DNA of 53,788 nt from Erythrobacteraceae bacterium (lineage in GTDB: Bacteria; Pseudomonadota; Alphaproteobacteria; Sphingomonadales; Sphingomonadaceae): the NCBI GenBank assembly GCA_027489095.1, contig JAIYAL010000171.1, forward strand, positions 1 through 53,788, in the 5' to 3' direction. The notes below the pieces were generated by a model. The model was not told where the DNA came from. It saw only the letters and a program-made list of their open reading frames with translations, and did no database searches. Position 1 is the stretch's first letter. Every line of letters starts with the position of its first letter. A program made the translations under genes and the position numbers. Shown here piece by piece: positions 35,872 through 44,714 of this stretch.

Positions 35872-35887
35872 TGTTTCACGTGAAACA
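35872..35887. other. parS centromere site (ParB binding)
   Basis: TGTTTCACGTGAAACA is an exact match to the conserved chromosomal parS palindrome bound by ParB. It lies 15 bp after the PEPC-like gene stop, in an intergenic region. Such sites cluster near the replication origin and parAB. No parA or parB gene is in this window. Confidence 0.9.
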
Positions 35888-35910
35888 GCCCTGCCCACCG
35901 CCCGCTAAGG

Positions 35911-35973
35911 GGGGTCTAAGGGGGGTCTAGCAGGGGTCTAGGCGGGGGTCTGAGCGCGTCTGGCGGGGGGTCT
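35911..35973. repeat. Helically phased GGGGTCT repeats next to parS
   Basis: Five copies of GGGGTCT begin at 35911, 35922, 35933, 35945 and 35967, with a degenerate copy between the last two. The spacing is about 11 bp or a multiple. The rest of 35858-36047 shows no gene. Confidence 0.6.
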
Positions 35974-36047
35974 GGCGGGGGCAATGGACAGGTCTGGCGC
36001 GTGCCCCTCCACCACCTTGGGTGATCCCCGTCCCCAGATGGGGAGGA

Positions 36048-37076
36048 TCAAGCCCGCTGCGTGCTTCCGCGCTTGATCAGCTTCACCGGCACACGCCGCC
36101 GCGCTGTTGCGGCATCGTCGTCTTCCAGCACCGCCTCAACCAGTGCCGCGCCGGCCTCGGCCGGATCGGGGGCGATGGTCGTCAAGGGCGGGCGGCTGAA
36201 GCGACCGGCAACCAAATCATCAAAGCCCATCACGCCCACCTGATCCGGCACCGCGATATCAGCAGCCGCGAAGGCTTCCAGAGCGCCCAGCGCCATCGCG
36301 TCGCAAGCGGCGAAGACCGCGTCGACATCATCCCCGCGTTCGATCAGCCGGCGCGCCGCGCGGCGGCCCTCCTCCTCGCGGGTGGCAGCATTGACCGTGG
36401 GGGCGAGGCACGGCTCAAGCCCGGCGGCCCGCATCCCTTCCGCATAGCCTTCATAGCGTTCGGTGAACTGCACCTGCGGGGTGTTCAACGCGCCGAGGAA
36501 GCACGGGCGGCGATAGCCTTGCGCCAACAAGTGGTCGACCGCGAGGCGGCCTGCCGCGCGGTTATCCGATCGCACCCAATCGAGCTCGTCGAAGGGTGAG
36601 CCCCAATAGGCGACCCGCCGGCCTTCGGTATCGAGCCCGCGGAAATGCTCCCATGCCGCAGCGTTGGTGGTGGTGCCGATCACCACCAGGCCATCGGCGC
36701 GGCCCTGTTCCTGATAGTGGCCGAAAAACTCGGCCTCGCGTGCCTGGAACGACACCAGCGTCTCGAACCCGCGCTCGGAAGCCGCGACGCAGACCGAGCC
36801 GAGCAAGGCATAGGCGAAGGGATTGATGCTGGAGGCGCTGTCGCCTTCGCGGCAGATGACAACGACGGCGAGCGTGCCGGTCGATCCGCGCCGCAGCCGC
36901 GCCGCGCGCTCGTCGACGAAATAGCCCAAGGCCTCAGCAGCTTCGATGACCTTGCGGCGGGTCGCTTCGGCGATCACAGGACTGCCCGACAGCGCACGGC
37001 TGACCGTCGGCTGGCTGACGCCGGCCTTTTCCGCCACATCGAACGATGTCGGCCGTCTGCGCTTGTCGCCGCTCAT
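36048..37076 (-). CDS. LacI family transcriptional regulator (sugar transporter locus)
   Basis: The start at 37076 (MSGDKRRRPTSFDVAEKAG) places the LacI helix-turn-helix (DVAEKAGVSQPTVSRALSGS) at the N-terminus, as usual; an upstream ATG at 37112 would add 12 residues. The remaining ~290 residues form the periplasmic-binding-protein-like effector domain (VVVICREG, GVMGFDDL, RPPLTTI). It diverges from the FHS-type sugar transporter, and a GAGCGCTAG operator-like sequence lies between them. It therefore probably represses the transporter and possibly the neighbouring Entner-Doudoroff genes. The effector is probably a sugar or a sugar phosphate, but the sequence does not reveal which. Confidence 0.92.
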   Translation of the reverse strand: MSGDKRRRPTSFDVAEKAGVSQPTVSRALSGSPVIAEATRRKVIEAAEALGYFVDERAARLRRGSTGTLAVVVICREGDSASSINPFAYALLGSVCVAASERGFETLVSFQAREAEFFGHYQEQGRADGLVVIGTTTNAAAWEHFRGLDTEGRRVAYWGSPFDELDWVRSDNRAAGRLAVDHLLAQGYRRPCFLGALNTPQVQFTERYEGYAEGMRAAGLEPCLAPTVNAATREEEGRRAARRLIERGDDVDAVFAACDAMALGALEAFAAADIAVPDQVGVMGFDDLVAGRFSRPPLTTIAPDPAEAGAALVEAVLEDDDAATARRRVPVKLIKRGSTQRA

Positions 37077-37183
37077 GCGCGTTCTGTAGGGCCTGTTGTT
37101 ATCCCCGCGCAAGGCTGGCCTGCATTCCTATTCGCACTGGAAATCCGCTCGGCGGTCTTGCAAGTTGCCACGAGCGCGCGGAA

Positions 37184-37197
37184 TGTGAGCGCTAGCA
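37184..37197. promoter_or_regulatory. Candidate LacI-family operator
   Basis: TGTGAGCGCTAGCA is an imperfect palindrome (10 of 14 positions symmetric, centred on AGCGCT). It sits in the divergent promoter region 32 bp upstream of the transporter start. The central CG pair is typical of LacI-family operators. Confidence 0.45.
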
Positions 37198-37228
37198 AGA
37201 TAAAACGGCGTGCGGGGAGAGAGCACTC

Positions 37229-38659
37229 ATGGCAATGGCACCGGGCAGCAGCACGGCGGGGGATTTCGGGCACGCGGGCGATACGCCGCAGGTGGACGCA
37301 CCGGGTCTCAACTACTTCGTCTTCGCGCTGTTCTTCATCTTCGGCGGGATCACCTCGCTGAATGATGTGATCCTGCCCAAGCTGCAGGAGCTCTTCACCC
37401 TCAGCTACACCGAAGCGATGCTGGTGCAGTTCTGCTTCTTCACGGCCTACCTTCTGATCGGCATTCCCGGTGCGGAACTGGTCAAGCGCGTGGGTTACAT
37501 GCGCGGGGCGGTCGTCGGGCTGCTGACGATGATGACGGGCTGCCTGTTGTTCATCCCTGCCAGCGAGACCGCCACCTATGGCCTGTTTCTGGGCGCCCTG
37601 TTCATTCTCGCCAGCGGGGTCGTGGTGGTGCAGGTCGTCACCAATCCGCTGATCAGCATGCTCGGGCCGCAAAAGACGGTACACAGCCGCCTGACCTTCG
37701 CGCAGGCTTTCAACAGCCTTGGCACCACGATTTTTCCGCGGGTGGGATCGGGCCTGATCCTTGGCGGGTTGGCAGGGGTTTCGGCCAAGGAGCTGAGCGG
37801 GGCAGAGCTGGACGCCTATCGCACTGCCGAAAGCGCGGCGATCGTTTCGACCTATTTCGGCCTTGCCCTGGCGCTGGCCGTGATCGCGGCCGTGGTGTGG
37901 TTCTATCGCAACAAGCTGCCGCATGATGCTTCCGCGCAGCGCGATGCTGCCCTGACCACGCCCGCCCGCTATGTGGCGGGTCTGGTGCCGATCATTGCCG
38001 GGGGCTGGCTGGTGATCCAGGGCGGCAATTGGATCCAGAACAACGAACTGCCCGGCATCGCGCTGTCGATCGCAGGTCCGGCTATCTGGCTGTGGGGCAA
38101 CCCGCTGCTGGCCCGCACCCGGTTCAGCTTCGGCGCGCTCTGCATCTTCCTGTATGTCGGCGCAGAGGTGGCCATCGGCTCGCTGATCGTGGGCTATCTG
38201 ATGCAGGAAGGCGTGATGGGCCTTACCGAGCGGGCTGCGGGCGATCTCATCTTCATCTACTGGGGCGGGGCGCTGGTTGGGCGGCTCATCGGATCGGCCG
38301 TGCTGCGCTTTGTCAGCCCCGGTCTGGTGCTGGCGGGCGTGGCGGTGAGCGCGATTGCGCTGGTGCTGTTCTCCACCAGCACCACCGGCACGACGGCGGG
38401 CTACAGCCTGCTGGCGGTGGGCCTGATGAATTCGATCATGTTCCCGACGATCTTCAGCCTCGCCTGCGAAAAGCTGGGGGCCAAGGCGGCGGACGGATCG
38501 GGGATCATCAACATCGCCATCTTCGGCGGTGCGGTGATCCCGCTGCTGACCGGGATCCTCGCCGATGCCAGCGGCAGCCTCGGCACCGCGATGATCCTGC
38601 CAATTGCCTGCTATGCGATCATCGCAGCGTTCGGGTTCTATGCCCGCAAGGCTGCGTGA
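37229..38659 (+). CDS. FHS-family sugar/H+ symporter (glucose/galactose or fucose permease type)
   Basis: The 476-residue protein has about twelve membrane helices and the conserved features of the FucP/GluP branch of the major facilitator superfamily (FFIFGGITSLNDVILPKLQ near the N-terminus, VVVVQVVTNPLISMLGP, FAQAFNSLGT). A GGGGAGAGAG ribosome-binding site precedes the ATG. It imports a hexose with protons across the inner membrane. The location between glk and zwf-edd-eda makes glucose the most likely substrate. It diverges from a LacI regulator that probably controls it. A hairpin follows the stop. Confidence 0.9.
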   Translation: MAMAPGSSTAGDFGHAGDTPQVDAPGLNYFVFALFFIFGGITSLNDVILPKLQELFTLSYTEAMLVQFCFFTAYLLIGIPGAELVKRVGYMRGAVVGLLTMMTGCLLFIPASETATYGLFLGALFILASGVVVVQVVTNPLISMLGPQKTVHSRLTFAQAFNSLGTTIFPRVGSGLILGGLAGVSAKELSGAELDAYRTAESAAIVSTYFGLALALAVIAAVVWFYRNKLPHDASAQRDAALTTPARYVAGLVPIIAGGWLVIQGGNWIQNNELPGIALSIAGPAIWLWGNPLLARTRFSFGALCIFLYVGAEVAIGSLIVGYLMQEGVMGLTERAAGDLIFIYWGGALVGRLIGSAVLRFVSPGLVLAGVAVSAIALVLFSTSTTGTTAGYSLLAVGLMNSIMFPTIFSLACEKLGAKAADGSGIINIAIFGGAVIPLLTGILADASGSLGTAMILPIACYAIIAAFGFYARKAA

Positions 38660-38664
38660 TTTCG

Positions 38665-38680
38665 GTTCGCTAAGGCGAAC
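38665..38680 (+). terminator. Short hairpin after the sugar transporter
   Basis: GTTCGC, loop TAAG and GCGAAC form a 6-bp stem 6 bp after the stop. There is no T-run, so the call is weak. Confidence 0.35.
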
Positions 38681-38763
38681 GCAGACCTCCCGCCCCGGCG
38701 CCTTGGCCTTGGCCCAACCCGGCCACCAATAGCACCACGACGGTATGGCGGCCGGCCCCTCGG

Positions 38764-38788
38764 CGAAAACGTCCCCCGGGCGTTTTCG
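38764..38788. terminator. Hairpin upstream of zwf
   Basis: CGAAAACG, loop TCCCCCGGG and CGTTTTCG form a perfect 8-bp stem about 105 bp after the transporter stop. It is a candidate terminator insulating the zwf operon. Apart from the hairpins and the leader motif, 38660-38913 shows no gene. Confidence 0.5.
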
Positions 38789-38835
38789 TAACCCTCGGAC
38801 GGAGGCCGGGCGGGGGGTCTGACACGCGAACAGCT

Positions 38836-38849
38836 TGAATAAGTATGCG
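38836..38849 (+). promoter_or_regulatory. Shared leader motif upstream of zwf
   Basis: TGAATAAGTATGCG is identical to 32023-32036 before glk. It begins 78 bp before the zwf ATG. Here it is preceded by CT, so CTTGAA may serve as a -35-like box. Confidence 0.5.
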
Positions 38850-38913
38850 TCGGGGTGGCAGGTAAGCCCGCGCGCGCCTAGGTAGGGCGCGACGCTACGA
38901 GGGGCCTTTGCGC

Positions 38914-40353
38914 ATGAGCTTCACCGCTGACCGCCTGCTGCTGTTCGGAGCCACCGGCGACCTTGCCCAGCGGATGCTGCTGCCCAGCCTGTTCGCGCTC
39001 GATGCCGACGGGTTGCTCGCCCCCGATCTCAAGATCATCGGCACCGCCCGCAGCAGCATGACCGATGGCGAATACCGCAACTTCGCGCGCGCGGCGCTGG
39101 AGAAGTATCTCCCCGCAGACCGCCGCGGGCGGATGGCCGAGTTTCTCAATCGCCTTGCCTACCAGACCCTCGATGCGACCACGCTGGAAGGCTATGGCGC
39201 GCTCGCCGAAAAGGTCGGCACGCCCGCACGCGGCCTCGCGATCTTCCTCTCGACCGCGCCGAGCCTGTTCGGCCCGACCATCAAGGGACTGCAATCGGCC
39301 GGGCTGACGGGCGAGAATGTGCGGATGTGCCTCGAAAAGCCGCTCGGCACCGATCTTGCCACCAGCCGCGAGATCAACGACGCGGTCGCCGGGGCCTTCC
39401 CCGAAAGCCGCATCTTCCGGATCGATCACTATCTCGGCAAGGAGACGGTGCAGAACCTGCTGGCGCTGCGCTTTGCCAACCTGATGTTCGAGCCGCTGTG
39501 GAATGCGGCGCATATCGATCACGTGCAGATCACCGTCGCCGAAACCGTCGGGCTCGAAGGCCGCGTCGCCTTCTATGACGATGCCGGCGCAATCCGCGAC
39601 ATGGTGCAGAACCACATGCTGCAACTGCTCGCGCTCGTCGCGATGGAGCCGCCTGCCCATTTCGATGCAACCGCGGTGCGTGACGAGAAGGTCAAGGTGC
39701 TGCGCGCGCTGCGCAAGGTCGAGAGCGGCGAGACGGTCACCGGCCAGTACCGCGCGGGCGCGATCGGCGGGCAGGCGGTGCCGGGCTATGATGAGGAATT
39801 GGGCAAGCCGTCCGACACCGAGACCTTCGTCGCGATCAAGGCCCATGTCGACAACTGGCGCTGGAAGGGCGTGCCCTTCTACCTGCGCACCGGCAAGCGC
39901 ATGCCCAAGCGCGTGACCGAAATCGTCATCCAGTTCGCTTGCGTGCCGCACTCGATCTTCGCCGGGCGCGGCGCGACGATGCAGCCCAACCGCCTGGTGA
40001 TCGGCATCCAGCCGGAAGAGAACATCACCCTTTCGCTGATGGCCAAGGTGCCGGGGCTCGACCGCGAGGGCATTCGCCTGCGCCAGGTGCCGCTCAACAT
40101 CGCCATGCCTGACGCCTTCTCGGGCGCGGTGCGGCGGATCGCCTATGAACGCCTGCTGCTTGATCTGGTTGAAGGCGACCAGACCCTGTTCGTCCGGCGT
40201 GACGAGGTCGAAGCGCAGTGGGAGTGGGTCGACGCAATCCGCGCCGGATGGGCGGCGGACGGCCTCACGCCCAAGACCTATACCGCCGGCAGCTGGGGGC
40301 CATCTGCCGCGATCGCGCTGGCTGAAAGGGACGGAGTGACCTGGCATGAATAA
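38914..40353 (+). CDS. zwf: Glucose-6-phosphate 1-dehydrogenase
   Basis: This 479-residue enzyme oxidises glucose 6-phosphate to 6-phosphogluconolactone with NAD(P)+. The nucleotide-binding motif [13 protein letters not shown] opens the protein, and the substrate-binding signature [13 protein letters not shown] is intact. The ATG at 38914 follows a GAGGGG ribosome-binding site at 9 bp; a TTG at 38908 is the in-frame alternative. The gene heads a three-gene Entner-Doudoroff operon and overlaps edd by 8 bp. The lactonase gene often found between zwf and edd is absent here. Confidence 0.96.
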   Translation: MSFTADRLLLFGATGDLAQRMLLPSLFALDADGLLAPDLKIIGTARSSMTDGEYRNFARAALEKYLPADRRGRMAEFLNRLAYQTLDATTLEGYGALAEKVGTPARGLAIFLSTAPSLFGPTIKGLQSAGLTGENVRMCLEKPLGTDLATSREINDAVAGAFPESRIFRIDHYLGKETVQNLLALRFANLMFEPLWNAAHIDHVQITVAETVGLEGRVAFYDDAGAIRDMVQNHMLQLLALVAMEPPAHFDATAVRDEKVKVLRALRKVESGETVTGQYRAGAIGGQAVPGYDEELGKPSDTETFVAIKAHVDNWRWKGVPFYLRTGKRMPKRVTEIVIQFACVPHSIFAGRGATMQPNRLVIGIQPEENITLSLMAKVPGLDREGIRLRQVPLNIAMPDAFSGAVRRIAYERLLLDLVEGDQTLFVRRDEVEAQWEWVDAIRAGWAADGLTPKTYTAGSWGPSAAIALAERDGVTWHE

Positions 40354-42175
40354 GCCCCTCAATGATACCCTCCACCGGGTGACCCAGCGGGTCATCGAAA
40401 AGTCGCGTGGCCCCCGCAGCGCCTATCTCGACCTCATCGCGCGCGAGGGCGACAACCTCGGCAAGCGCCCGGCTGTCTCGTGCTCGAACCTCGCCCACGC
40501 CTATGCCGGGACGGCGGACGACCGGGCCGCGCTGGTGGCCGGACGCGGGCCCAATATCGGCATCGTCACCGCTTACAACGACATGCTCTCGGCCCACGCG
40601 CCGTATTATCGCTACCCCGAGCGGTTGAAGATCTACGCCCGCGAGGTTGGCGCCACCGCGCAGGTCGCCGGGGGCACGCCCGCGATGTGCGACGGCGTGA
40701 CGCAAGGCGAAGTGGGCATGGAGCTTTCGCTGTTCAGCCGCGACGTGATCGCGCTGTCGGCCGCGGTCGCATTGAGCCATGCGATGTACGAAGGCGCGCT
40801 GATGCTCGGCATTTGCGACAAGATCGTGCCCGGCTTGCTGATGGGGAGCTTACGCTTCGGCCACCTCCCCACCATTTTCGTCCCCGGCGGGCCGATGCCG
40901 ACCGGCATTCCGAACAAGGAAAAGCAGCGCGTCCGCCAGCTCTATGCCGAAGGCAAGGCGACCCGCGCCGAACTGCTCGCCAGCGAAATGGCGAGCTACC
41001 ATTCGGCGGGCACCTGCACCTTCTTCGGCACGGCCAACTCCAACCAGATGATGATGGAGATGATGGGGCTGCACGTTCCGGGCAGCGCCTTCATCCAGCC
41101 GGGCACCAAGCTGCGGCAGGCATTGGACCGTGAGGCGGTGCACCGCGTCGCCGCCATCGGCCCCGGCAGCAACGACTACCGCCCGCTCGGGCTGTGCGTG
41201 GACGAGAAGGCGGTCGTGAACGCCGCCGTCGGCCTGCTGGCGACGGGTGGCTCGACCAACCACGCGATCCACCTTCCCGCGATGGCGCGCGCGGCCGGCG
41301 TGATCCTCGATTGGGACGATCTGTCCGAACTGTCGGGCGCGGTCCCGCTGATCGCGCAGATCTATCCCAACGGCTCGGGCGATGTGAACCAGTTCCACAG
41401 CGCCGGCGGCATGGGCTACGTGATCGGCGAGCTGCTCGAAGCGGGTCTGGCCCACCCCGACATTCTCACCGTCGGGCGCGGCGGCTTTGCCGACTACGCC
41501 CGCGAACCCGGCCTCGATGGCGAGGAACTGGTGTGGCGCGAAGTCGGCGCAGCGGGTGACGACACAATGCTGCGCCCCGTTTCCAATCCTTTCAAGCCCG
41601 ATGGCGGGATGCGGCTCCTGCAAGGCAATCTCGGGCGCGCCTGCTTCAAGACCTCAGCGGTCGACGAAAGCCGCTGGACGATCGAGGCCCCGTGCCGCGT
41701 GTTCGAGGATCAGGCGAGCGTCGCGGCCGCCTTCACGGCGGGCGAGCTTGACCGCGACGTGGTGGTGGTGGTCCGCTTCCAGGGCCCGCGCGCCAATGGG
41801 ATGCCCGAACTCCACAAGCTGACCCCGCCGCTCGGCGTGCTGCAAGACCGCGGCTACAAGGTGGCGCTGGTCACCGATGGCCGCATGTCGGGCGCGTCGG
41901 GCAAGGTGCCCGCTGCGATCCACTGCACGCCCGAAGCGTTTGCAGGAGCAGGGGGCGGCGGCGGCCCGCTCGCCCGCCTGCGCGATGGCGACGTGGTGCG
42001 CGTGTGCGCGTCGACCGGCGCGCTTTCGACCACCGCCGATCTATCGGCCCGCGAGCCTGTGCCCGATCCGCGCCCCGAAATGGGCACCGGGCGCGAGCTG
42101 TTCGCCATGATGCGCCACTTCGCCGACGGGGCCGAAGCAGGCGCATCCGCAATGCTCGCCACCGGAGGAATGTGA
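40346..42175 (+). CDS. edd: 6-phosphogluconate dehydratase
   Basis: The 609-residue protein belongs to the IlvD/Edd dehydratase family. It converts 6-phosphogluconate to 2-keto-3-deoxy-6-phosphogluconate using an Fe-S cluster. Signature blocks with the cluster cysteines are present ([20 protein letters not shown] and [16 protein letters not shown]), as is [17 protein letters not shown] near the C-terminus. Length is normal. It overlaps zwf by 8 bp and its stop overlaps the eda start by one base (TGATG), so the three genes are translated as a unit. Confidence 0.96.
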   Translation: MNKPLNDTLHRVTQRVIEKSRGPRSAYLDLIAREGDNLGKRPAVSCSNLAHAYAGTADDRAALVAGRGPNIGIVTAYNDMLSAHAPYYRYPERLKIYAREVGATAQVAGGTPAMCDGVTQGEVGMELSLFSRDVIALSAAVALSHAMYEGALMLGICDKIVPGLLMGSLRFGHLPTIFVPGGPMPTGIPNKEKQRVRQLYAEGKATRAELLASEMASYHSAGTCTFFGTANSNQMMMEMMGLHVPGSAFIQPGTKLRQALDREAVHRVAAIGPGSNDYRPLGLCVDEKAVVNAAVGLLATGGSTNHAIHLPAMARAAGVILDWDDLSELSGAVPLIAQIYPNGSGDVNQFHSAGGMGYVIGELLEAGLAHPDILTVGRGGFADYAREPGLDGEELVWREVGAAGDDTMLRPVSNPFKPDGGMRLLQGNLGRACFKTSAVDESRWTIEAPCRVFEDQASVAAAFTAGELDRDVVVVVRFQGPRANGMPELHKLTPPLGVLQDRGYKVALVTDGRMSGASGKVPAAIHCTPEAFAGAGGGGGPLARLRDGDVVRVCASTGALSTTADLSAREPVPDPRPEMGTGRELFAMMRHFADGAEAGASAMLATGGM

Positions 42176-42783
42176 TGAATATCGATGCCATCATGCGCAC
42201 GGCGCCGGTCATCCCCGTGATCGTGATCGAGGACGAGGCCCACGCCGTCCCGCTTGCCGAAGCACTGGTGGCGGGCGGGCTGCGCGTGCTCGAAGTCACC
42301 TTGCGAACGCCTGCCGCCCTGGGCGCGATCCGGGCGATGAAGCAGGTTCCCGGCGCGATCATCGGGGCGGGCACCGTCACCAACCCGCGCGATCTGGACG
42401 CGGCGCTGGAAGCGGGGAGCGAGTTCATCGTCTCCCCCGGCCTTACCGACACCCTCGGCAAGGCGGCGATCGCAGCGCAAGTGCCCTTCCTGCCCGGCAT
42501 CGCCAATGCCGGCGACATCATGCGCGGGCTCGACTTGGGGCTGGACCGCTTCAAGTTCTTCCCGGCCATGGCGGCAGGGGGCTTGCCCGCCTTGAAGGCC
42601 CTCGCCGCGCCGTTCGGCAATGTGCGCTTTTGCCCGACCGGCGGGATCAGCCTGGAGAACGCGCCCGAATGGCTCGCCTTCGATCCCGTCCTGTGCGTCG
42701 GCGGAAGCTGGGTCTCGCCCAAGGGCGCGCCTGACAAGGCAGTGATCGAGGCGCTGGCGAAAGAGGCGTTCGCGCTGCGTTAA
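42175..42783 (+). CDS. eda: KDPG aldolase (2-keto-3-deoxy-6-phosphogluconate aldolase)
   Basis: The 202-residue aldolase cleaves KDPG into pyruvate and glyceraldehyde 3-phosphate. The catalytic glutamate segment ([10 protein letters not shown]), the GAGTVTN motif and the Schiff-base lysine in RFKFFPA are all present. The ATG at 42175 follows a GGAGGA ribosome-binding site inside the end of edd; open frame further upstream is only edd sequence in another frame. It closes the Entner-Doudoroff operon and is followed by a large inverted repeat. Confidence 0.96.
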   Translation: MNIDAIMRTAPVIPVIVIEDEAHAVPLAEALVAGGLRVLEVTLRTPAALGAIRAMKQVPGAIIGAGTVTNPRDLDAALEAGSEFIVSPGLTDTLGKAAIAAQVPFLPGIANAGDIMRGLDLGLDRFKFFPAMAAGGLPALKALAAPFGNVRFCPTGGISLENAPEWLAFDPVLCVGGSWVSPKGAPDKAVIEALAKEAFALR

Positions 42784-42792
42784 ATCCCTTTG

Positions 42793-42875
42793 CGTCACCC
42801 CAGCGAAAGCTGGGGTCTAGGGGCTCAAAGACCAGCGCTTGCCGCCCTAGGTCCCAGCTTTCGCTGGGATGACGA
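42793..42875. repeat. REP-like long inverted repeat between eda and the esterase gene
   Basis: Two copies of a CCCAGCGAAAGCTGGG-type palindrome (42798-42815 and 42853-42868) lie in inverted orientation. Extended arms (CACCCCAGC...GGGGTCTAGG against CCTAGGTCCC...GGGATGAC) let the whole segment fold into one hairpin. It resembles dispersed palindromic repeats of sphingomonads. It also fits a bidirectional terminator between convergent genes. Confidence 0.65.
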
Positions 42876-42896
42876 CGAGAATTAGAGCGAAGGCCC

Positions 42897-43799
42897 TCAA
42901 TCCTTCGCCAGCAGCCAGCCAAAGATCTCCGGCAGCCGCGCTGCCCAGGCGTTTTCCTCGTGCTCGGCGCCTTCGTAGACCTTGCTCTCCCAGTCGCGGC
43001 CCTTCTGCCAGCCCGCTGCCGCAAAGCGCGCGTCGACCACCTGCTGATAGGGCGCATAGAAGGCATCGAGCGTGGCGGTGCCGTGGTCCATCCACACCCG
43101 CCGCCCGTCAGGCTTGCCGAGCCTTGCGGCGAACCATGCGTCCCACAGCGCCTTGAGCTCAGCCTCGTCGATGGTGCGCGGATCGACCGCGGGCCAGTGG
43201 GAGCTGACACATCCTGCCCGGCCGAATACCTCGGGGCGCTCGAGGAAGGCATAGCAGCTCATCAGCCCGCCCATGCTCGATCCGACAATCGCGGTGTCGT
43301 CGCGGCCAGGCCGGGTGCGGAAACTCGCGTCGACCCAGCTTTTGAGCGGCCCGGCGATCCATTCGAGATAGTTGTGCGAGATCACGCCCCCTGCCGTCAT
43401 CCCGTCCATCTGCGCACGCAGGTTGCCGGAGGTCATGTCGTAGAGGCTGCGGGGAAGATATTGCCGGTGCCGGTCTGCTCCGGGCGCCCAGATGCCGATG
43501 ATGATGTGCGGCTCGACCTTGCCCGATTGCACCGCCGCCAGCATCGCCTTGTCGGCGGCCCAAATCTTCTTGAAGTTCGACTTCTCGACATCGAACAGAT
43601 TGTGCCCATCATGCATGTAGAGCACCGGATAACGGCGGTCGGTCGCATCGTAGCCCGGGGGCAGCCAGATGCTGAGGCGCTGTTCGGGGAGCCCTGCTGC
43701 CGAGACGTGCTCGTATTCGATCGTGTATCCGGTGTCCTCGGCCGCCAGCGGCGCGGCAAGACCAAGCAGCGCAAGCAGCGCAAACAGCAGTCGGATCAT
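42897..43799 (-). CDS. Secreted esterase-D-type alpha/beta hydrolase
   Basis: The 300-residue protein has a signal peptide (1-20, LGLAAPLAAED) and the fold of the esterase D/enterochelin-esterase-like family (PVLYMHDGHNLFD). It has the nucleophile elbow GSSMGG and a late His in EGAEHEENAW. Family members hydrolyse acyl esters on sugars or siderophores. As the last gene of the GH68/fructokinase operon (54 bp after the kinase) it may deacylate a sugar ester in the periplasm. The substrate cannot be read from the sequence. Confidence 0.8.
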   Translation of the reverse strand: MIRLLFALLALLGLAAPLAAEDTGYTIEYEHVSAAGLPEQRLSIWLPPGYDATDRRYPVLYMHDGHNLFDVEKSNFKKIWAADKAMLAAVQSGKVEPHIIIGIWAPGADRHRQYLPRSLYDMTSGNLRAQMDGMTAGGVISHNYLEWIAGPLKSWVDASFRTRPGRDDTAIVGSSMGGLMSCYAFLERPEVFGRAGCVSSHWPAVDPRTIDEAELKALWDAWFAARLGKPDGRRVWMDHGTATLDAFYAPYQQVVDARFAAAGWQKGRDWESKVYEGAEHEENAWAARLPEIFGWLLAKD

Positions 43800-43853
43800 T
43801 GGCAGGCTCCCCTCGTCTCTCCGCGACCTGTATCGCGGGGAAGAGGCGCAGGC

Positions 43854-44714
43854 TCAACCCCTCGCGGCAGCCTCGGCGAGCAGCAAGGCGCCGACGATCC
43901 CCGCATCCCCGCCCAGCCGCGGGCGGATCACCGCGTGGCGCTGGCCTCCGGGGAGGTAGCCCGCGTCGAGTTCGCGGGCGCGTTCGGCGACGCGCTCGAC
44001 CAGCCCCGGCGTCAGCGCCACCCCGCCGCCGATCACCACTTCCTCCACCGCAACGCTGGCGAACAGCATGTGGCAGGCTTGCGCGATATAGTCGGCGATA
44101 ATCGCATGGCCGGGGTGGTCGGCGGGGAGTTCGGAAAGCGACTTGCCCCAGCGCGCGATCACCGCCGGGCCGCTGGCGAGGCCTTCGAAGCAGTCGCCAT
44201 GGTGCGGGCATGTGCCTTCGAAGGCAGCATCCTCGGGATGGCGGCGCGGGTAGCTGTGGCCAACTTCGGGGTGGGCGATGCCGTGGACGGGCCTGCCCTC
44301 CAGCACCAGCCCGCCGCCGATACCGGTGCCGATGGTGAGGTAAGCGAGGCTCCCGCTGCCGCCGCCCCTAGCGCGGTGTTCGGCGAGCGCGGCGGCATTC
44401 ACGTCGGTGTCAAAGCCGGTGGGCACGCCGAGCGCCTTGGCGAAGTATCCCGCCACGTCGCAATCCGCCCAGCCGGGCTTGGGTGTGTTGGTGATGAAGC
44501 CCCAGCGGGGCGAGGTGCGATCCAGCTCAACAGGGCCGAAGCTGCCTATGCCGAGCGCCGCAAGCGTCCCCTGCGCTGCGAACCATTCCGCCGCTTCGGC
44601 CAGCGTAGTGGCGGGGTCACGAGTCGGGATCGTATGGCGCGCCGTGATGGCATCGGGCGACGTTCCTGTGGCGAGGACGAACTTCGTGCCCCCCGCCTCT
44701 ATTCCCCCGAGCAT
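43854..44714 (-). CDS. ROK-family fructokinase
   Basis: The 286-residue ROK kinase has the N-terminal ATP motif GGIEAGGTKFVLA, the GIGSFGPVEL segment, TIGTGIGGGLV, and the zinc motif region HPEVGHSYPRRHPEDAAFEGTCPHHGDCFEGL. These match bacterial fructokinases of the Mak/ScrK-like type. It phosphorylates fructose to fructose 6-phosphate in the cytoplasm. The ATG at 44714 overlaps the GH68 stop by one base (TGATG), so the kinase is coupled to the enzyme that would release its substrate. A TTG at 44717 is the only in-frame alternative close by. Confidence 0.92.
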   Translation of the reverse strand: MLGGIEAGGTKFVLATGTSPDAITARHTIPTRDPATTLAEAAEWFAAQGTLAALGIGSFGPVELDRTSPRWGFITNTPKPGWADCDVAGYFAKALGVPTGFDTDVNAAALAEHRARGGGSGSLAYLTIGTGIGGGLVLEGRPVHGIAHPEVGHSYPRRHPEDAAFEGTCPHHGDCFEGLASGPAVIARWGKSLSELPADHPGHAIIADYIAQACHMLFASVAVEEVVIGGGVALTPGLVERVAERARELDAGYLPGGQRHAVIRPRLGGDAGIVGALLLAEAAARG

